Part shown: piece after piece, positions 28,199 through 38,203 of the stretch | How the letters are laid out: every line of letters begins with the position of its first letter | Numbering within the stretch: position 1 is the stretch's first letter | DNA from: a virus | Direction: 5' to 3' (one strand) | IMG/VR virus record: IMGVR_UViG_3300042862_000198 | Coordinates: 1-64,000 of that record | DNA: 64,000 nucleotides | Translations under genes and position numbers: made by a program | Notes under the pieces: generated by a model | Told to the model about the DNA's origin: nothing | The model's input: the letters and a program-made list of their open reading frames with translations, nothing else | Databases searched by the model: none

Positions 28199-31100
28199 AT
28201 GGACAATAATCAACCCAATCAAAATTTTTTTTGTAATGATGGGTTAACTACACCTATTTCATGTGAACCTCAATTTACATGTCCTGATCCTGAACAATGT
28301 TCAGAAGTATATGATGCAGATTGTGTTATATATTTTGGAGAAAATATTATTTGCCAAGGAACTACAATAATAACTCAGTATACTTCAGTAGCACAAGGTT
28401 TAAATGAAATAGTTAATTGGCTTTGTAATGAAGGAAATATAGGTGTCCAAGGTATTCAAGGAGTCCAAGGAGTCCAAGGTATTTCAGGTGCATTTGCAGG
28501 ACAAGGTGTACAAGGAACCACTGGTATACAAGGTAATGTAGGTATTCAGGGAATCCAAGGAATACAAGGCATTCAAGGTATTCAAGGTTTTAATGGTCCA
28601 CAAGGAATTCAAGGTTTTGTTGGAACAGGTGTTCAAGGTTATCAAGGTCCTCCTGGTATTCAAGGCCCTACAGGAGTACAAGGATTTGTTGGAATAGGCA
28701 TCCAAGGATATCAAGGTGCTCAAGGTAGTCAAGGTTTACAAGGATTTACTGGTGGAGTTGGTATTCAAGGAGTACAAGGATCTACTGGAATAGGAGTTCA
28801 AGGTACACAAGGTATACAAGGACAAATTGGTATAAATGGTGTACAAGGAAATACAGGTATTCAAGGAAATACAGGTATTCAAGGAAATACAGGTAATGCA
28901 GGTTCTCAAGGTGCAGCCGGAAGTAATGGTAGTCAAGGTAGCACTGGAAGTCAAGGCAATATAGGTTCTCAAGGTGCTGTTGGAAATATAGGATCTCAAG
29001 GATCTATTGGTACAACTGGTGCTACAGGTAGTCAAGGTAGTCAAGGTTTTACTGGTACTACTGGTACACAAGGAACTACAGGTACACAAGGTATACAGGG
29101 TTTTGTTGGTTCTCAAGGAACACAAGGTACAGTAGGTAATATTGGTTCACAAGGATCAACAGGAAGTATAGGTTCACAAGGAAGTATTGGTATACAAGGA
29201 TTTAAAGGAGATACTGGTAATCAAGGTACTACAGGTAATACTGGAATGCAAGGAGCAACAGGCACACAAGGAAATATTGGTGTTACTGGTAGTCAGGGAG
29301 CTCAAGGCATCCAAGGAACAACTGGTACACAAGGTTTAACAGGAACTCAAGGTTCTCAAGGAACACAAGGATTGTTAGGACTTCAAGGTGTTCAAGGTGT
29401 TCAAGGTGTTTCTGGTACAGGTGGTGTTGTAGCTAATTATGGATCATGGTATTCAACAGTAGATCAAACTGCTGCAGCAATCAATACAGAATACATAATG
29501 ACTGCTAATACAATTTCTTATGCTAATGGTGTAAGTCTTGTATCAGGAACCCGAGTAACATATTCAAGTGCTGGTACTTATGCTTTTAATTTTTCAGTTC
29601 AGTTACATTATACCGGAGGTGGAGGATCAGGTGATGTAATAGATATTTGGTTAAAAAAGAATGGAACTGTTGTTCCTGATTCAAATACAAAATATTTAGT
29701 ACCTTCTAATCTTGCTTTTAATGTATCATCATTAGATTTTCTATTTACAGTAGTAGCTGGAGATTATTATGAAATTGCATGGGCTACTAATAACATAAAT
29801 ATCAGATTAGAATATGATGCGGCATCAGCACCTCATCCAGCTGTTCCTTCTGTAATCATTAATACTTTCCAAGTAACTTATACTCAATTAGGACCACAAG
29901 GATCTCAAGGAATACAAGGTACTACAGGAACTCAAGGATCAATTGGAACACAAGGTACTCAGGGCATACAAGGTATACAAGGAACTACTGGTTTACAGGG
30001 TTCAACAGGACTTCAAGGTTCAGTTGGAACAACAGGTTCTCAGGGTTCTATAGGAACTATTGGTAGTCAAGGAGCCACAGGATCCCAAGGTACAACAGGT
30101 ACTACGGGAACAGCTGGTTCTCAAGGTAGCACAGGATCAATTGGAACCCAAGGAGCAATTGGTAGTCAAGGAATACAAGGATTTATTGGTAATACAGGTA
30201 CTACCGGAAGTCAAGGAACACAAGGTTTTATAGGATTAACTGGTGCACAAGGAGCAGTTGGTGCACAAGGTGCAACAGGTAGTGGAGCTCAAGGTGCAAC
30301 AGGAACCCAAGGTTCAACTGGATTAACAGGTAATCAAGGTACAACTGGAAATCAAGGTACTGTAGGTTCACAAGGTTCAGTAGGAGTACAAGGCACTCAA
30401 GGTTCTCAAGGTGCTTTAGGAAATGTTGGATCTCAAGGAACTGTTGGTGCCCAAGGATTAAATGGAACTACAGGATCCCAAGGAACAACAGGTTCTACTG
30501 GTTTACAAGGTATAATTGGAACACAAGGAACTCAAGGCACGAATGGTACAACTGGTTCACAAGGTGCTATCGGTACTCAAGGAACAACTGGAACTAATGG
30601 CTCACAAGGTACTAATGGTACTCAAGGTGCTATTGGTTCTCAAGGAACTATAGGTACAACTGGGGCTACGGGATCACAAGGAGCAACTGGAACACAAGGT
30701 AATATTGGTACTCAAGGTGCTACTGGAACTCAAGGTACTACTGGTACACAAGGTAATATTGGTACAAGTGGTAGTCAAGGTTCAACTGGTTCTATAGGTT
30801 CACAAGGAGCAGTGGGTGCACAAGGAACAACTGGTACTACAGGTAATGCAGGATCACAAGGTGCAATAGGCTCTCAGGGATCTATTGGAACTACCGGATC
30901 TACAGGAAGTCAAGGAAGTACTGGAGCAACTGGTTCTACAGGTAGCCAGGGTGCAGTTGGATCCCAGGGTACTCAAGGAGCTATTGGAACTCAAGGTAGC
31001 ATTGGAACACAAGGAACTATTGGAGCTCAGGGTGCCGTTGGATCTCAAGGTTCTGTTGGTACTCAGGGTGCACAAGGTGCACAAGGAATTTTAGGTACAA

Positions 31101-32659
31101 GTGGTAGTCAAGGTACAAGTGGTAGTCAAGGTACAAGTGGAAGTACTGGATTACAAGGAACAGTTGGATCACAAGGAACTACAGGAACAACCGGAACCCA
31201 AGGAACAATTGGTTCTCAGGGAGCTATTGGATCTACTGGAGCAACAGGGACTCAGGGAACAGTTGGTAGCCAAGGATTTATTGGATCCCAAGGAGCAACA
31301 GGAGCAACAGGAAGTCAGGGTTTTACTGGAACAACTGGTACTCAAGGTAGTATTGGTTCACAAGGTGCTACAGGAACAACTGGAGGAATAGGTAGTCAAG
31401 GAGCTATTGGCTCTCAAGGTACAATTGGGACTACTGGATCCCAAGGAACAACAGGATTTCAGGGAACCACAGGTACAACAGGAAATACTGGTTCTCAAGG
31501 AGCAATTGGTAGTCAGGGTACAATTGGATCTACTGGAAATCAAGGTACTACAGGTGGAATTGGAACACAAGGTGCTACAGGTACACAAGGTGCTAATGGT
31601 TCTATTGGAGCTCAAGGTAATACAGGTTCTCAAGGTACAAGTGGAATAAATGGCTCACAGGGAACCACTGGTAGTCAAGGTGCACAGGGAACATTAGGAG
31701 TTCAAGGTCTAACTGGTAGCCAAGGTTCTACTGGTACTACAGGTTTGACTGGAGCCCAGGGTACTCAGGGTATTATTGGCTTACAAGGAACTCAAGGAAT
31801 ACAGGGAATTATTGGTGCAGGTGGTTTACAAGGTACTGATGGTGCACAAGGTACTGATGGTATACAAGGTACAATTGGTAGTCAAGGTTCAACTGGTAGT
31901 GGTACACAAGGTATACAAGGAATCCAAGGTCTATTAGGACCTTCACCAACTGTACCTGGAAGTAATAATGAAGTTTTAACTTCAAATGGTGCTGGTGCAA
32001 TAGTTGCTGAATCTAATTTAACTTTTGATGGAAGTATACTAACAATAAATGATAGACTGTTAACTACAAGTTCTACTTACCCAAACATTGATACTCAAAA
32101 TGGTCAATTGATTACACCAAGTGGTACAACCATAGCATTTAGTTGGTTATCTGATTTTATAGCATATGGTAATTTATATTCTTTATGGTATAAAGATATA
32201 AACATACAAAGATTTTTTTCATTTAATAATGCCCTATCACCTACATTTTACTATGAGGGTGATGTCATTGAAGGAACCTATTATTCAGCACCAACCCTTT
32301 ATAGTTTGGTTTCTTTAAGAACTGATGGTACTTGGGAGATGGCTGACCAATCAACTGCCTCATCAACAAAAATGTTAGGGATATATGTTGAATCTGCTGG
32401 TTCTGGTACTATTAAAATTCTTTTAGAAGGGCATGTGCAGGTTGAAGATACAAATAATGGTTTAGCACCTTTTGTAACTGCATTAGACCACGGCCTTCCT
32501 ATCTACATTAAAGGTGCTACTACTACTGGTCTATTATCCACTACATTACCTACCAAAGATTATGTACGCATCTTGGGTTATGCTTATCATCAAAGCACAG
32601 ACACACCAACAATATGGATTATGAGATTTGATCCGGATAATACTTGGATTTTCGTATAA
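28199..32659 (+). CDS. Giant Gln-rich collagen-like fibre protein, 1486 aa
   Basis: The N-terminal 80 residues are Cys-containing and probably anchor the fibre. Residues 82-408 are Gly-x-y repeats, then 409-560 is a jelly-roll (C1q-like) domain (NYGSWYSTVDQTAAAINTE...), then 564-1248 is a second Gly-x-y tract of about 228 triplets, and 1250-1486 is a C-terminal globular tip (IYIKGATTTGLL...LGYAYHQS). The repeats rarely use Pro and nearly always have Gln or Thr at y (GSQGTTGTQG), so it is an atypical collagen that relies on Thr and Gln. Such fibres give phages an adhesive surface and are also used to bind host polysaccharide or mucus. Copy number of repeats is likely to vary by slippage. Confidence 0.9.
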   Translation: MDNNQPNQNFFCNDGLTTPISCEPQFTCPDPEQCSEVYDADCVIYFGENIICQGTTIITQYTSVAQGLNEIVNWLCNEGNIGVQGIQGVQGVQGISGAFAGQGVQGTTGIQGNVGIQGIQGIQGIQGIQGFNGPQGIQGFVGTGVQGYQGPPGIQGPTGVQGFVGIGIQGYQGAQGSQGLQGFTGGVGIQGVQGSTGIGVQGTQGIQGQIGINGVQGNTGIQGNTGIQGNTGNAGSQGAAGSNGSQGSTGSQGNIGSQGAVGNIGSQGSIGTTGATGSQGSQGFTGTTGTQGTTGTQGIQGFVGSQGTQGTVGNIGSQGSTGSIGSQGSIGIQGFKGDTGNQGTTGNTGMQGATGTQGNIGVTGSQGAQGIQGTTGTQGLTGTQGSQGTQGLLGLQGVQGVQGVSGTGGVVANYGSWYSTVDQTAAAINTEYIMTANTISYANGVSLVSGTRVTYSSAGTYAFNFSVQLHYTGGGGSGDVIDIWLKKNGTVVPDSNTKYLVPSNLAFNVSSLDFLFTVVAGDYYEIAWATNNINIRLEYDAASAPHPAVPSVIINTFQVTYTQLGPQGSQGIQGTTGTQGSIGTQGTQGIQGIQGTTGLQGSTGLQGSVGTTGSQGSIGTIGSQGATGSQGTTGTTGTAGSQGSTGSIGTQGAIGSQGIQGFIGNTGTTGSQGTQGFIGLTGAQGAVGAQGATGSGAQGATGTQGSTGLTGNQGTTGNQGTVGSQGSVGVQGTQGSQGALGNVGSQGTVGAQGLNGTTGSQGTTGSTGLQGIIGTQGTQGTNGTTGSQGAIGTQGTTGTNGSQGTNGTQGAIGSQGTIGTTGATGSQGATGTQGNIGTQGATGTQGTTGTQGNIGTSGSQGSTGSIGSQGAVGAQGTTGTTGNAGSQGAIGSQGSIGTTGSTGSQGSTGATGSTGSQGAVGSQGTQGAIGTQGSIGTQGTIGAQGAVGSQGSVGTQGAQGAQGILGTSGSQGTSGSQGTSGSTGLQGTVGSQGTTGTTGTQGTIGSQGAIGSTGATGTQGTVGSQGFIGSQGATGATGSQGFTGTTGTQGSIGSQGATGTTGGIGSQGAIGSQGTIGTTGSQGTTGFQGTTGTTGNTGSQGAIGSQGTIGSTGNQGTTGGIGTQGATGTQGANGSIGAQGNTGSQGTSGINGSQGTTGSQGAQGTLGVQGLTGSQGSTGTTGLTGAQGTQGIIGLQGTQGIQGIIGAGGLQGTDGAQGTDGIQGTIGSQGSTGSGTQGIQGIQGLLGPSPTVPGSNNEVLTSNGAGAIVAESNLTFDGSILTINDRLLTTSSTYPNIDTQNGQLITPSGTTIAFSWLSDFIAYGNLYSLWYKDINIQRFFSFNNALSPTFYYEGDVIEGTYYSAPTLYSLVSLRTDGTWEMADQSTASSTKMLGIYVESAGSGTIKILLEGHVQVEDTNNGLAPFVTALDHGLPIYIKGATTTGLLSTTLPTKDYVRILGYAYHQSTDTPTIWIMRFDPDNTWIFV

Positions 32660-32686
32660 AATAAATAAATAAATAAAAAGGATGTT

Positions 32687-32989
32687 ATGAACATTAATGG
32701 TGTACCTATAGGAGGAGGAGGAAGTTCTACAATAAGACTAGCATCTCAAACATTAACTTCAGCAAGTTGGTCACTTGTAAGTGGATACTATACATATACA
32801 TTTTCTAATACAAACATAACAGTAAATACAAGAGTAGACTTTACTCCTGATAGAGCTAGTTATCTTGAAGTAACAACTTGTGGAATGCAATCTGAAGTAA
32901 CAGTAGGTGCAGGATCATGTACATTTTATTCATTATTTCCACCTCAAACAAATATATTAGGAGAAATAACTATATTCCCAACAGTATAA
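32687..32989 (+). CDS. Appendage/tip protein, 100 aa
   Basis: Begins MNINGVPIGGGGSSTIRLASQTL. It has a beta-rich fold (SVSGYYTYTFSNTNITVNTRVDF-like) and could be a small tip or trimerising domain that works with the collagen-like fibre just upstream. Not recognised by family. An AAAGGA sequence lies 6 bases before the ATG and is one of few Shine-Dalgarno-like sites here. Confidence 0.65.
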   Translation: MNINGVPIGGGGSSTIRLASQTLTSASWSLVSGYYTYTFSNTNITVNTRVDFTPDRASYLEVTTCGMQSEVTVGAGSCTFYSLFPPQTNILGEITIFPTV

Positions 32990-32991
32990 CC

Positions 32992-35193
32992 ATGGCATTT
33001 AACTTACCATTACAAAATTATTTTAGTAGAACAACAGGTCCAGCAGTATATTCAAGACCTGCATGTTGGCCTGTAATTACAGATGTAGCTACAGAAGTAC
33101 AATTTTTATTTTGTGATCTTGGAGATGCAGCATGTCAAATTAGAACAACATTTACAAGAACATCAGGCACCCAAAATATAACTATAGATTGGGGAGATGG
33201 ATTTACTAGTACAGTTACAAATACTTTTTCAACAGATACTACTCATACATATACTCCAGGAACAGGAACACCTTGTCCATCTTTAGGTTACACAACATTT
33301 AAAATTAGAGTTTATTTTACAGGAACTGGAGTATCAGTTTTAAATAACTGTAATATAATGGCTATTCTAAATACTGCTAGTACTGCAGTTGGTAGTCCTC
33401 AAATTTGTCATGTATTAGAAGCATATTATGGAAATAGCACACAAAATGCAACTCCTGTTAATTTTTATTCAATCATAGGTAGTTCTTGTTTATCTATATA
33501 TAGCAATTTACAATTTGTAAAATTACCAGCAACAGTATCTTGGACAACATGGACTACAACTTTTAGTTATTGCTTTTCCTTACTTAAAGTTGTTATGCCA
33601 ACTTCTAATTCTGCTGTAACTTCATATGCAAGTGCATTTCAAAATTGTTGGAATTTACTAGAAATTATACTTCCTTCTAATTCAACAGGTATTCAAAATA
33701 TGAATGCCTCATTTATTGGTTGTAGTAACTTAAGATCTGTTACTCTTCCAACTACAATGAATTCTTGTACTGATTTGGGTAATTGTTTTTTTAACTGTAC
33801 TAATTTGAGATCTGTTACATTACCCTCTATTAATGCTTGTAATAACTTACAATTTACATTTTACACTTGCATGCAATTAGAATGGGTAAAATTTACAAGT
33901 ATGCCAACGGTAGGAGCTAATATGCAAAATTGTTTTCAAGACTCCGTAAATTTACAAACTGTATATTTCCCTGCTACAGTATCAAATCCTTTATCCCTGT
34001 ATTCTTTAAACAGTGCATTTAATAGTTGTCGTCAATTAAAAAACATTGTTTTACCATCAAATATGAATGTTAGTACGTTTGAGAGTGCTTTTAATAGTTG
34101 TACTTCATTAACATCTTGTATATTACCTGCAACTTCTCCAGGTTGTGGAGCATATAACAATATATTCTTAGCATGTGTTTCTTTACTTAAAATTACATTA
34201 CCTGCAGCACCAACAGCTGCTGTTACTTTTCAATCTGCGTTTAATGGTTGCATAAAATTACAAGAAGTTACAATTCCTTCTGGATATATACTTAATAATT
34301 TTAATCAAACATTTCTTAATTGTTTTAGTTTAAAAACAATATCATGGACCCCAGGTGCTCAAAATTCAATATCAGGAATGCAATTAACATTTGTTAATTG
34401 TTATCTATTAACAAGTTTTACAATGCCTACTTCTATGAATGCTTTAACAACTCTTTCATCTGCATTTAGTGGTGCAAGGTCTTTATCAAGTTTAACATTT
34501 CCTTCAAGTTTAAATGCTGTTACTACAATGGCAAATTGTTTTTCTGGTAATACAGGACTTACATCTGTTACTTTACCTACTTCAATGTCTGCATGTACTA
34601 ACTTTAGTGGTACTTTTAATAGTTGTATCTTACTTACCAACATTACTTTACCAAATACTGTAGGAGCAGTTACAACATTTAATGGATGTTTTTCCGGTTG
34701 TAATAGTCTTAAAACTTGTGTTTTACCTGGAGCTGCTCAGTTGTCTTTAGTAAATGACATTAATGCAATGATTCAAGGGTGTTCTGATTTGGTTACACTT
34801 ACAAACTTTGATAAAATTGGGTCTTTAACTGCAACACCTTTAATGTCTGCCGCTACTTTTAATAGCAATAGATTTAAAGGTGGATCAGCAATTTCATTTT
34901 ATGGACCATTAAGTTTACTTCAATTAAATGGATTAAACGTTAAAACAGATACACAAGCAGTAAGACTTTTAAATACTTCAGCAGGACAATGGACAGGAGG
35001 ATCTCCTCAAATAAATGTATCTTTTACTAATATGAGTACAGCACAAATAGTACAATTATTTAATGATATGGCACTTCAAGGAACTCAAGCAACAACAAAA
35101 ACAATTAATATAACTGGAGCAACAGGAGCAGCAGCTTTAACTACAGCAGATAGATTAATAGTAACATCAAAAAATTGGACAATAATAGGATAA
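32992..35193 (+). CDS. BspA-type leucine-rich-repeat surface protein, 733 aa
   Basis: Starts MAFNLPLQNYFSRTTGP; a longer in-frame start at 32917 overlaps the upstream gene and is not preferred. Residues 45-120 contain a PKD-like beta domain (ITIDWGDGFTSTVTN). From residue ~150 a long tandem of BspA LRR_5 repeats follows, each about 23 residues, with the pattern LxxVxLPxxxxxxxxLxxxFxxCxx. BspA proteins in Bacteroidota bind fibronectin and other surfaces, so this is probably a host-binding fibre of the virion. A helical C-terminus (TNMSTAQIVQLFNDMALQG) closes it. Confidence 0.8.
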   Translation: MAFNLPLQNYFSRTTGPAVYSRPACWPVITDVATEVQFLFCDLGDAACQIRTTFTRTSGTQNITIDWGDGFTSTVTNTFSTDTTHTYTPGTGTPCPSLGYTTFKIRVYFTGTGVSVLNNCNIMAILNTASTAVGSPQICHVLEAYYGNSTQNATPVNFYSIIGSSCLSIYSNLQFVKLPATVSWTTWTTTFSYCFSLLKVVMPTSNSAVTSYASAFQNCWNLLEIILPSNSTGIQNMNASFIGCSNLRSVTLPTTMNSCTDLGNCFFNCTNLRSVTLPSINACNNLQFTFYTCMQLEWVKFTSMPTVGANMQNCFQDSVNLQTVYFPATVSNPLSLYSLNSAFNSCRQLKNIVLPSNMNVSTFESAFNSCTSLTSCILPATSPGCGAYNNIFLACVSLLKITLPAAPTAAVTFQSAFNGCIKLQEVTIPSGYILNNFNQTFLNCFSLKTISWTPGAQNSISGMQLTFVNCYLLTSFTMPTSMNALTTLSSAFSGARSLSSLTFPSSLNAVTTMANCFSGNTGLTSVTLPTSMSACTNFSGTFNSCILLTNITLPNTVGAVTTFNGCFSGCNSLKTCVLPGAAQLSLVNDINAMIQGCSDLVTLTNFDKIGSLTATPLMSAATFNSNRFKGGSAISFYGPLSLLQLNGLNVKTDTQAVRLLNTSAGQWTGGSPQINVSFTNMSTAQIVQLFNDMALQGTQATTKTINITGATGAAALTTADRLIVTSKNWTIIG

Positions 35194-35195
35194 TT

Positions 35196-35405
35196 ATGGA
35201 AGATACATCAGGATTTTATAAATTAGAAGATAATAATTGGCAGTATGCACCTAACTTTGTATATGGTCCAAATTATGAATTAGTTAGAAATAATAAAGAT
35301 TCTTATACATATCCTGTAGAAGGATGGACTTGGTATGATAAATCACCTATAGAAGAATCATTTATAGAAGAAGCAGTTATAATAGAAGACTTAAATAGTT
35401 TATAA
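35196..35405 (+). CDS. Small acidic protein, 69 aa
   Basis: Starts MEDTSGFYKLEDNNWQY at 35196. It has the phrase APNFVYGPNYELVR and an acidic C-terminus (EESFIEEAVIIEDL). Small phage proteins with this look follow tail-fibre genes and may help folding (inference from position). Confidence 0.65.
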   Translation: MEDTSGFYKLEDNNWQYAPNFVYGPNYELVRNNKDSYTYPVEGWTWYDKSPIEESFIEEAVIIEDLNSL

Positions 35406-35428
35406 CATTAAAGTATAAATAAATTTAT

Positions 35429-35436
35429 TACATTTG
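35429..35436 (+). promoter_or_regulatory. TACATTTG box (TAnnTTTG)
   Basis: A perfect Bacteroidota -7 element 19 bases before the gene at 35455. The surrounding sequence is AT-only; the -33 element is not clear. Confidence 0.4.
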
Positions 35437-35454
35437 TAATAAAATATACAGAAA

Positions 35455-37680
35455 ATGAATAATCTATGTCAACTTGCCCTTCAAAAAGGAGGTTCTTTAA
35501 ATTACTTAATGTTACCAGCTACTATAACAGAAGGGTTAGGTTTAACTAATCCTTCTATTTTTATACATAAGGGGCATTATTTTCTTAATCTTAGACATGT
35601 TAAATATGCATTATATCATAGTGAAGGAGAACAAAAATTTCAATCTTCATGGGGACCATTAGCATATCTTAACCCAGAAGATGATCTTACTCTTAAAACA
35701 ATTAATTATTTATGTGAATTAGATCCTAATACATTAGTTATTAATAAGTATCAAAAAATAGATACTTCTAAATTAGATGTTAAACCTATTTGGCAATTTA
35801 TTGGTCTTGAAGATGCAAGAGTAGTATATTGGGATAATAGTTTATTTATTACAGGAGTTAGAAGAGATACAACTACTAATGGAGAAGGTAGAATGGAACT
35901 TTCTACAATAGATAATAAAAATAAAGAAACTAAAAGAATTAGAATTGAACCACCTACAAAAGGTTCTTATTGTGAAAAAAACTGGATGCCTATTCTTGAT
36001 TTACCATATCATTATGTTAAATGGACTAATCCTACTGAAGTAGTTAAAGTAGATCCTATTAAAGGTATTTCTGAAACAGTTTTTTTAGTAGAACAAAAAA
36101 TAAAATTTCCAAGAGATATTAGAGGTGGTTCACAAGTTATTACAATTGGAAATTATTATGTTGCTGTAACACATGAAGTAGACCTTTGGTATAATGAACA
36201 AAAAAATAAAGATTCTCACTATTACCATAGATTTATTATATGGGATAAAAAATGGAATATTGTTGCTTATTCTTCTGAATTAAAATTTATGACAGGAGCA
36301 ATTGAATTTACTTGTGGTTTAGCTTTTGATGGTAATAATATTATATTACCATTTGGATTTCAAGATTCTACAGCTTTTATTCTTAAATTTCCTATTAATC
36401 TTTTAGAAACATTATGTAATTTAAAACTTGTAAAACCTAAAATAAAAAAATCATTAATATCGGTTACTCCAAAAAAATTAGAAAACTTTATTTATCAACC
36501 ATATAATGAAGATATTACATTTGAATTAGGAGAATATTATTTTTTAAATGGTCATTATGCATCTGCAATGTCTTTTTATTTAAGAACAGCAGAATACTCA
36601 AAAAATTCAAATAAAACATATGAAGCATTATTAATGACTGCTAAATGTTTATCTAATATTAAAAGAAGAGAAGTTACTGAATTAGGGTTATGGCTTAATG
36701 CACTTAACTTTGATACAGAAAGACCGGAAGCATATTTATTTATAAGTGTATATTATGAAAAACAAAAAAAATATAATCAAATGTATAGTTATGCTATATT
36801 AGGATTAAAATATTATGCAAATGCTAAACCAGTAACTTCTAATCTAGGATATGAAGGTAGCTATCAACTTAATTTTCAAAAAGCAGTTTCTGCTTGGTGG
36901 ATTGGTAAATCAAAAGAATCTAAAGATGAGTTTATTAAATTACTTAATAAAAGTACAGAATTAAGTGAAACATACCAAAAAATGGTACGATCTAATATTA
37001 CATTTTTAGATTCTGGACCATATCCTTTTTTAAGATATTACAAAGGATTTTATGATCAGTTAAGATATAAGTTCCCAGGATCAGAGTCTATTGAAAAAAA
37101 CTTTTCTCAAACATATCAAGATATGTTTGCATTATCTATGGTTAATGGTAAAAGAAATGGAACATACTTTGAAATTGGTGCAGCAGATCCATTTCATGGA
37201 AATAATACAGCTCTTTTAGAACAATTTGGATGGACAGGTACTTCATTAGAAATTTTACCACATGAAGTTGAAAAATTTAAATTACACAGAAAAAATGAGA
37301 TTATATTATGTGATGCTACAAAGTTTGATTACTCTATACTTAAAGGTCATATTGACTACTTACAAGTTGATTGTGAACCACCAGAAACTACTTATAAGAT
37401 ACTTACAATGTTACCTTGGGATCAATGTACTTTTGGAGTAATTACATATGAGCATGACTACTATACAGATGTAACACAATCATTTAGAAAAAAGTCTAGA
37501 GAATTTTTATTAAGTAAAGGTTATATGCTAATAGCAAGTAATATATCTCCAAATGATGATTGTCCTTATGAAGACTGGTGGGTACATCCAAAACATATAG
37601 ATAAAGATATAATTAAAAAAATGTTGGCAGATAATGATTCAACTAAAAATGCAGAAAAATATATGTTTGGAAAGTTGTAA
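35455..37680 (+). CDS. Propeller-TPR-FkbM methyltransferase fusion, 741 aa
   Basis: Three parts. Residues 1-320 resemble the five-bladed beta-propeller of GH130-type proteins (GLEDARVVYWDN, RRDTTTNGEGRMEL, ALYHSEGEQKF). Residues 345-500 are helical TPR-like repeats (YYFLNGHYASAMSFYLRTAEY...). Residues ~570-741 are an FkbM-type methyltransferase (GTYFEIGAADPFHGNN, HIDYLQVDCEPPETTYKI, with the family Glu/Asp pair). A glycan-recognising or glycan-cleaving propeller joined to a methyltransferase suggests modification of a surface polysaccharide. The catalytic acid of GH130 was not identified, so the propeller may only bind. Confidence 0.7.
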   Translation: MNNLCQLALQKGGSLNYLMLPATITEGLGLTNPSIFIHKGHYFLNLRHVKYALYHSEGEQKFQSSWGPLAYLNPEDDLTLKTINYLCELDPNTLVINKYQKIDTSKLDVKPIWQFIGLEDARVVYWDNSLFITGVRRDTTTNGEGRMELSTIDNKNKETKRIRIEPPTKGSYCEKNWMPILDLPYHYVKWTNPTEVVKVDPIKGISETVFLVEQKIKFPRDIRGGSQVITIGNYYVAVTHEVDLWYNEQKNKDSHYYHRFIIWDKKWNIVAYSSELKFMTGAIEFTCGLAFDGNNIILPFGFQDSTAFILKFPINLLETLCNLKLVKPKIKKSLISVTPKKLENFIYQPYNEDITFELGEYYFLNGHYASAMSFYLRTAEYSKNSNKTYEALLMTAKCLSNIKRREVTELGLWLNALNFDTERPEAYLFISVYYEKQKKYNQMYSYAILGLKYYANAKPVTSNLGYEGSYQLNFQKAVSAWWIGKSKESKDEFIKLLNKSTELSETYQKMVRSNITFLDSGPYPFLRYYKGFYDQLRYKFPGSESIEKNFSQTYQDMFALSMVNGKRNGTYFEIGAADPFHGNNTALLEQFGWTGTSLEILPHEVEKFKLHRKNEIILCDATKFDYSILKGHIDYLQVDCEPPETTYKILTMLPWDQCTFGVITYEHDYYTDVTQSFRKKSREFLLSKGYMLIASNISPNDDCPYEDWWVHPKHIDKDIIKKMLADNDSTKNAEKYMFGKL

Positions 37681-37683
37681 ATT

Positions 37684-37707
37684 TTTTTGTATATTATAGA
37701 TATAACA
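37684..37707 (+). promoter_or_regulatory. Candidate late promoter, TTTTTGTATATTATAGATATAAC
   Basis: Closest copy of the 24627 box (18 of the first 21 bases match in outline). It sits 20 bases before the gene at 37727, right after a long gene ends. Confidence 0.55.
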
Positions 37708-37726
37708 TCATTTAATATATAAAACT

Positions 37727-38203
37727 ATGTCAGTAGGAAATTTAAAAACAGATGGTCAAAAAGGAAATAACTTTCCTTGGCAATTAAAAATGCTAAAAGG
37801 ATTACAAGGTATTATTAATGCTATTGCTTCATCAACTAATATAAATATTATAGGGCCATTAGGACAAAGAGCTTGTAGTGATTCAGTTTCTACAACTTTG
37901 TGTGATAATCAAGCTAATGTACCAATTTTGCCAGGTATAAATACAGTTACTGGACTTAAAAATATGGCCTTTTATACTGGAGGAAGTGCAAAATTATTAA
38001 CACTATCAATTTATAATCAAGACACTACTGTTTCTATTTTAGTAAGTACAGATAATGGTGTTACTTATGTTTCTGTTCCTAAAGGTGTAACAATTAATTA
38101 TGATGCCGCAGGATTACTAAATTATTTTAATCCAAGTAGAATATACATTAATCAAAATTCAGCTACATTAAATCCACTTATTATTTATACATATACATTA
38201 TAA
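37727..38203 (+). CDS. Tail-fibre module protein, 158 aa
   Basis: Begins MSVGNLKTDGQKGNNFPWQLKML. The phrase LKTDGQKGNNFPWQLKMLKGL occurs at the start of many Bacteroidota phage tail proteins. The second half is a beta-sandwich-like region (VSTDNGVTYVSVPKGVTIN). Probably a tail-tip or baseplate part. Coupled to the next gene. Confidence 0.75.
   Translation: MSVGNLKTDGQKGNNFPWQLKMLKGLQGIINAIASSTNINIIGPLGQRACSDSVSTTLCDNQANVPILPGINTVTGLKNMAFYTGGSAKLLTLSIYNQDTTVSILVSTDNGVTYVSVPKGVTINYDAAGLLNYFNPSRIYINQNSATLNPLIIYTYTL

Noticed and set aside
28484-31649. Long open frames on the other frames and strand of the collagen-like gene
   Set aside because: They are Ser/Thr/Leu/Cys or Glu/Val/Leu repeats that arise because Gly-x-y DNA repeats lack stops in several frames. 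They have no homology-like domains or own signals.
32917-32991. Longer start of the BspA-type protein
   Set aside because: The extra 25 residues overlap the upstream gene and are unlike the protein; the ATG at 32992 directly follows that gene.
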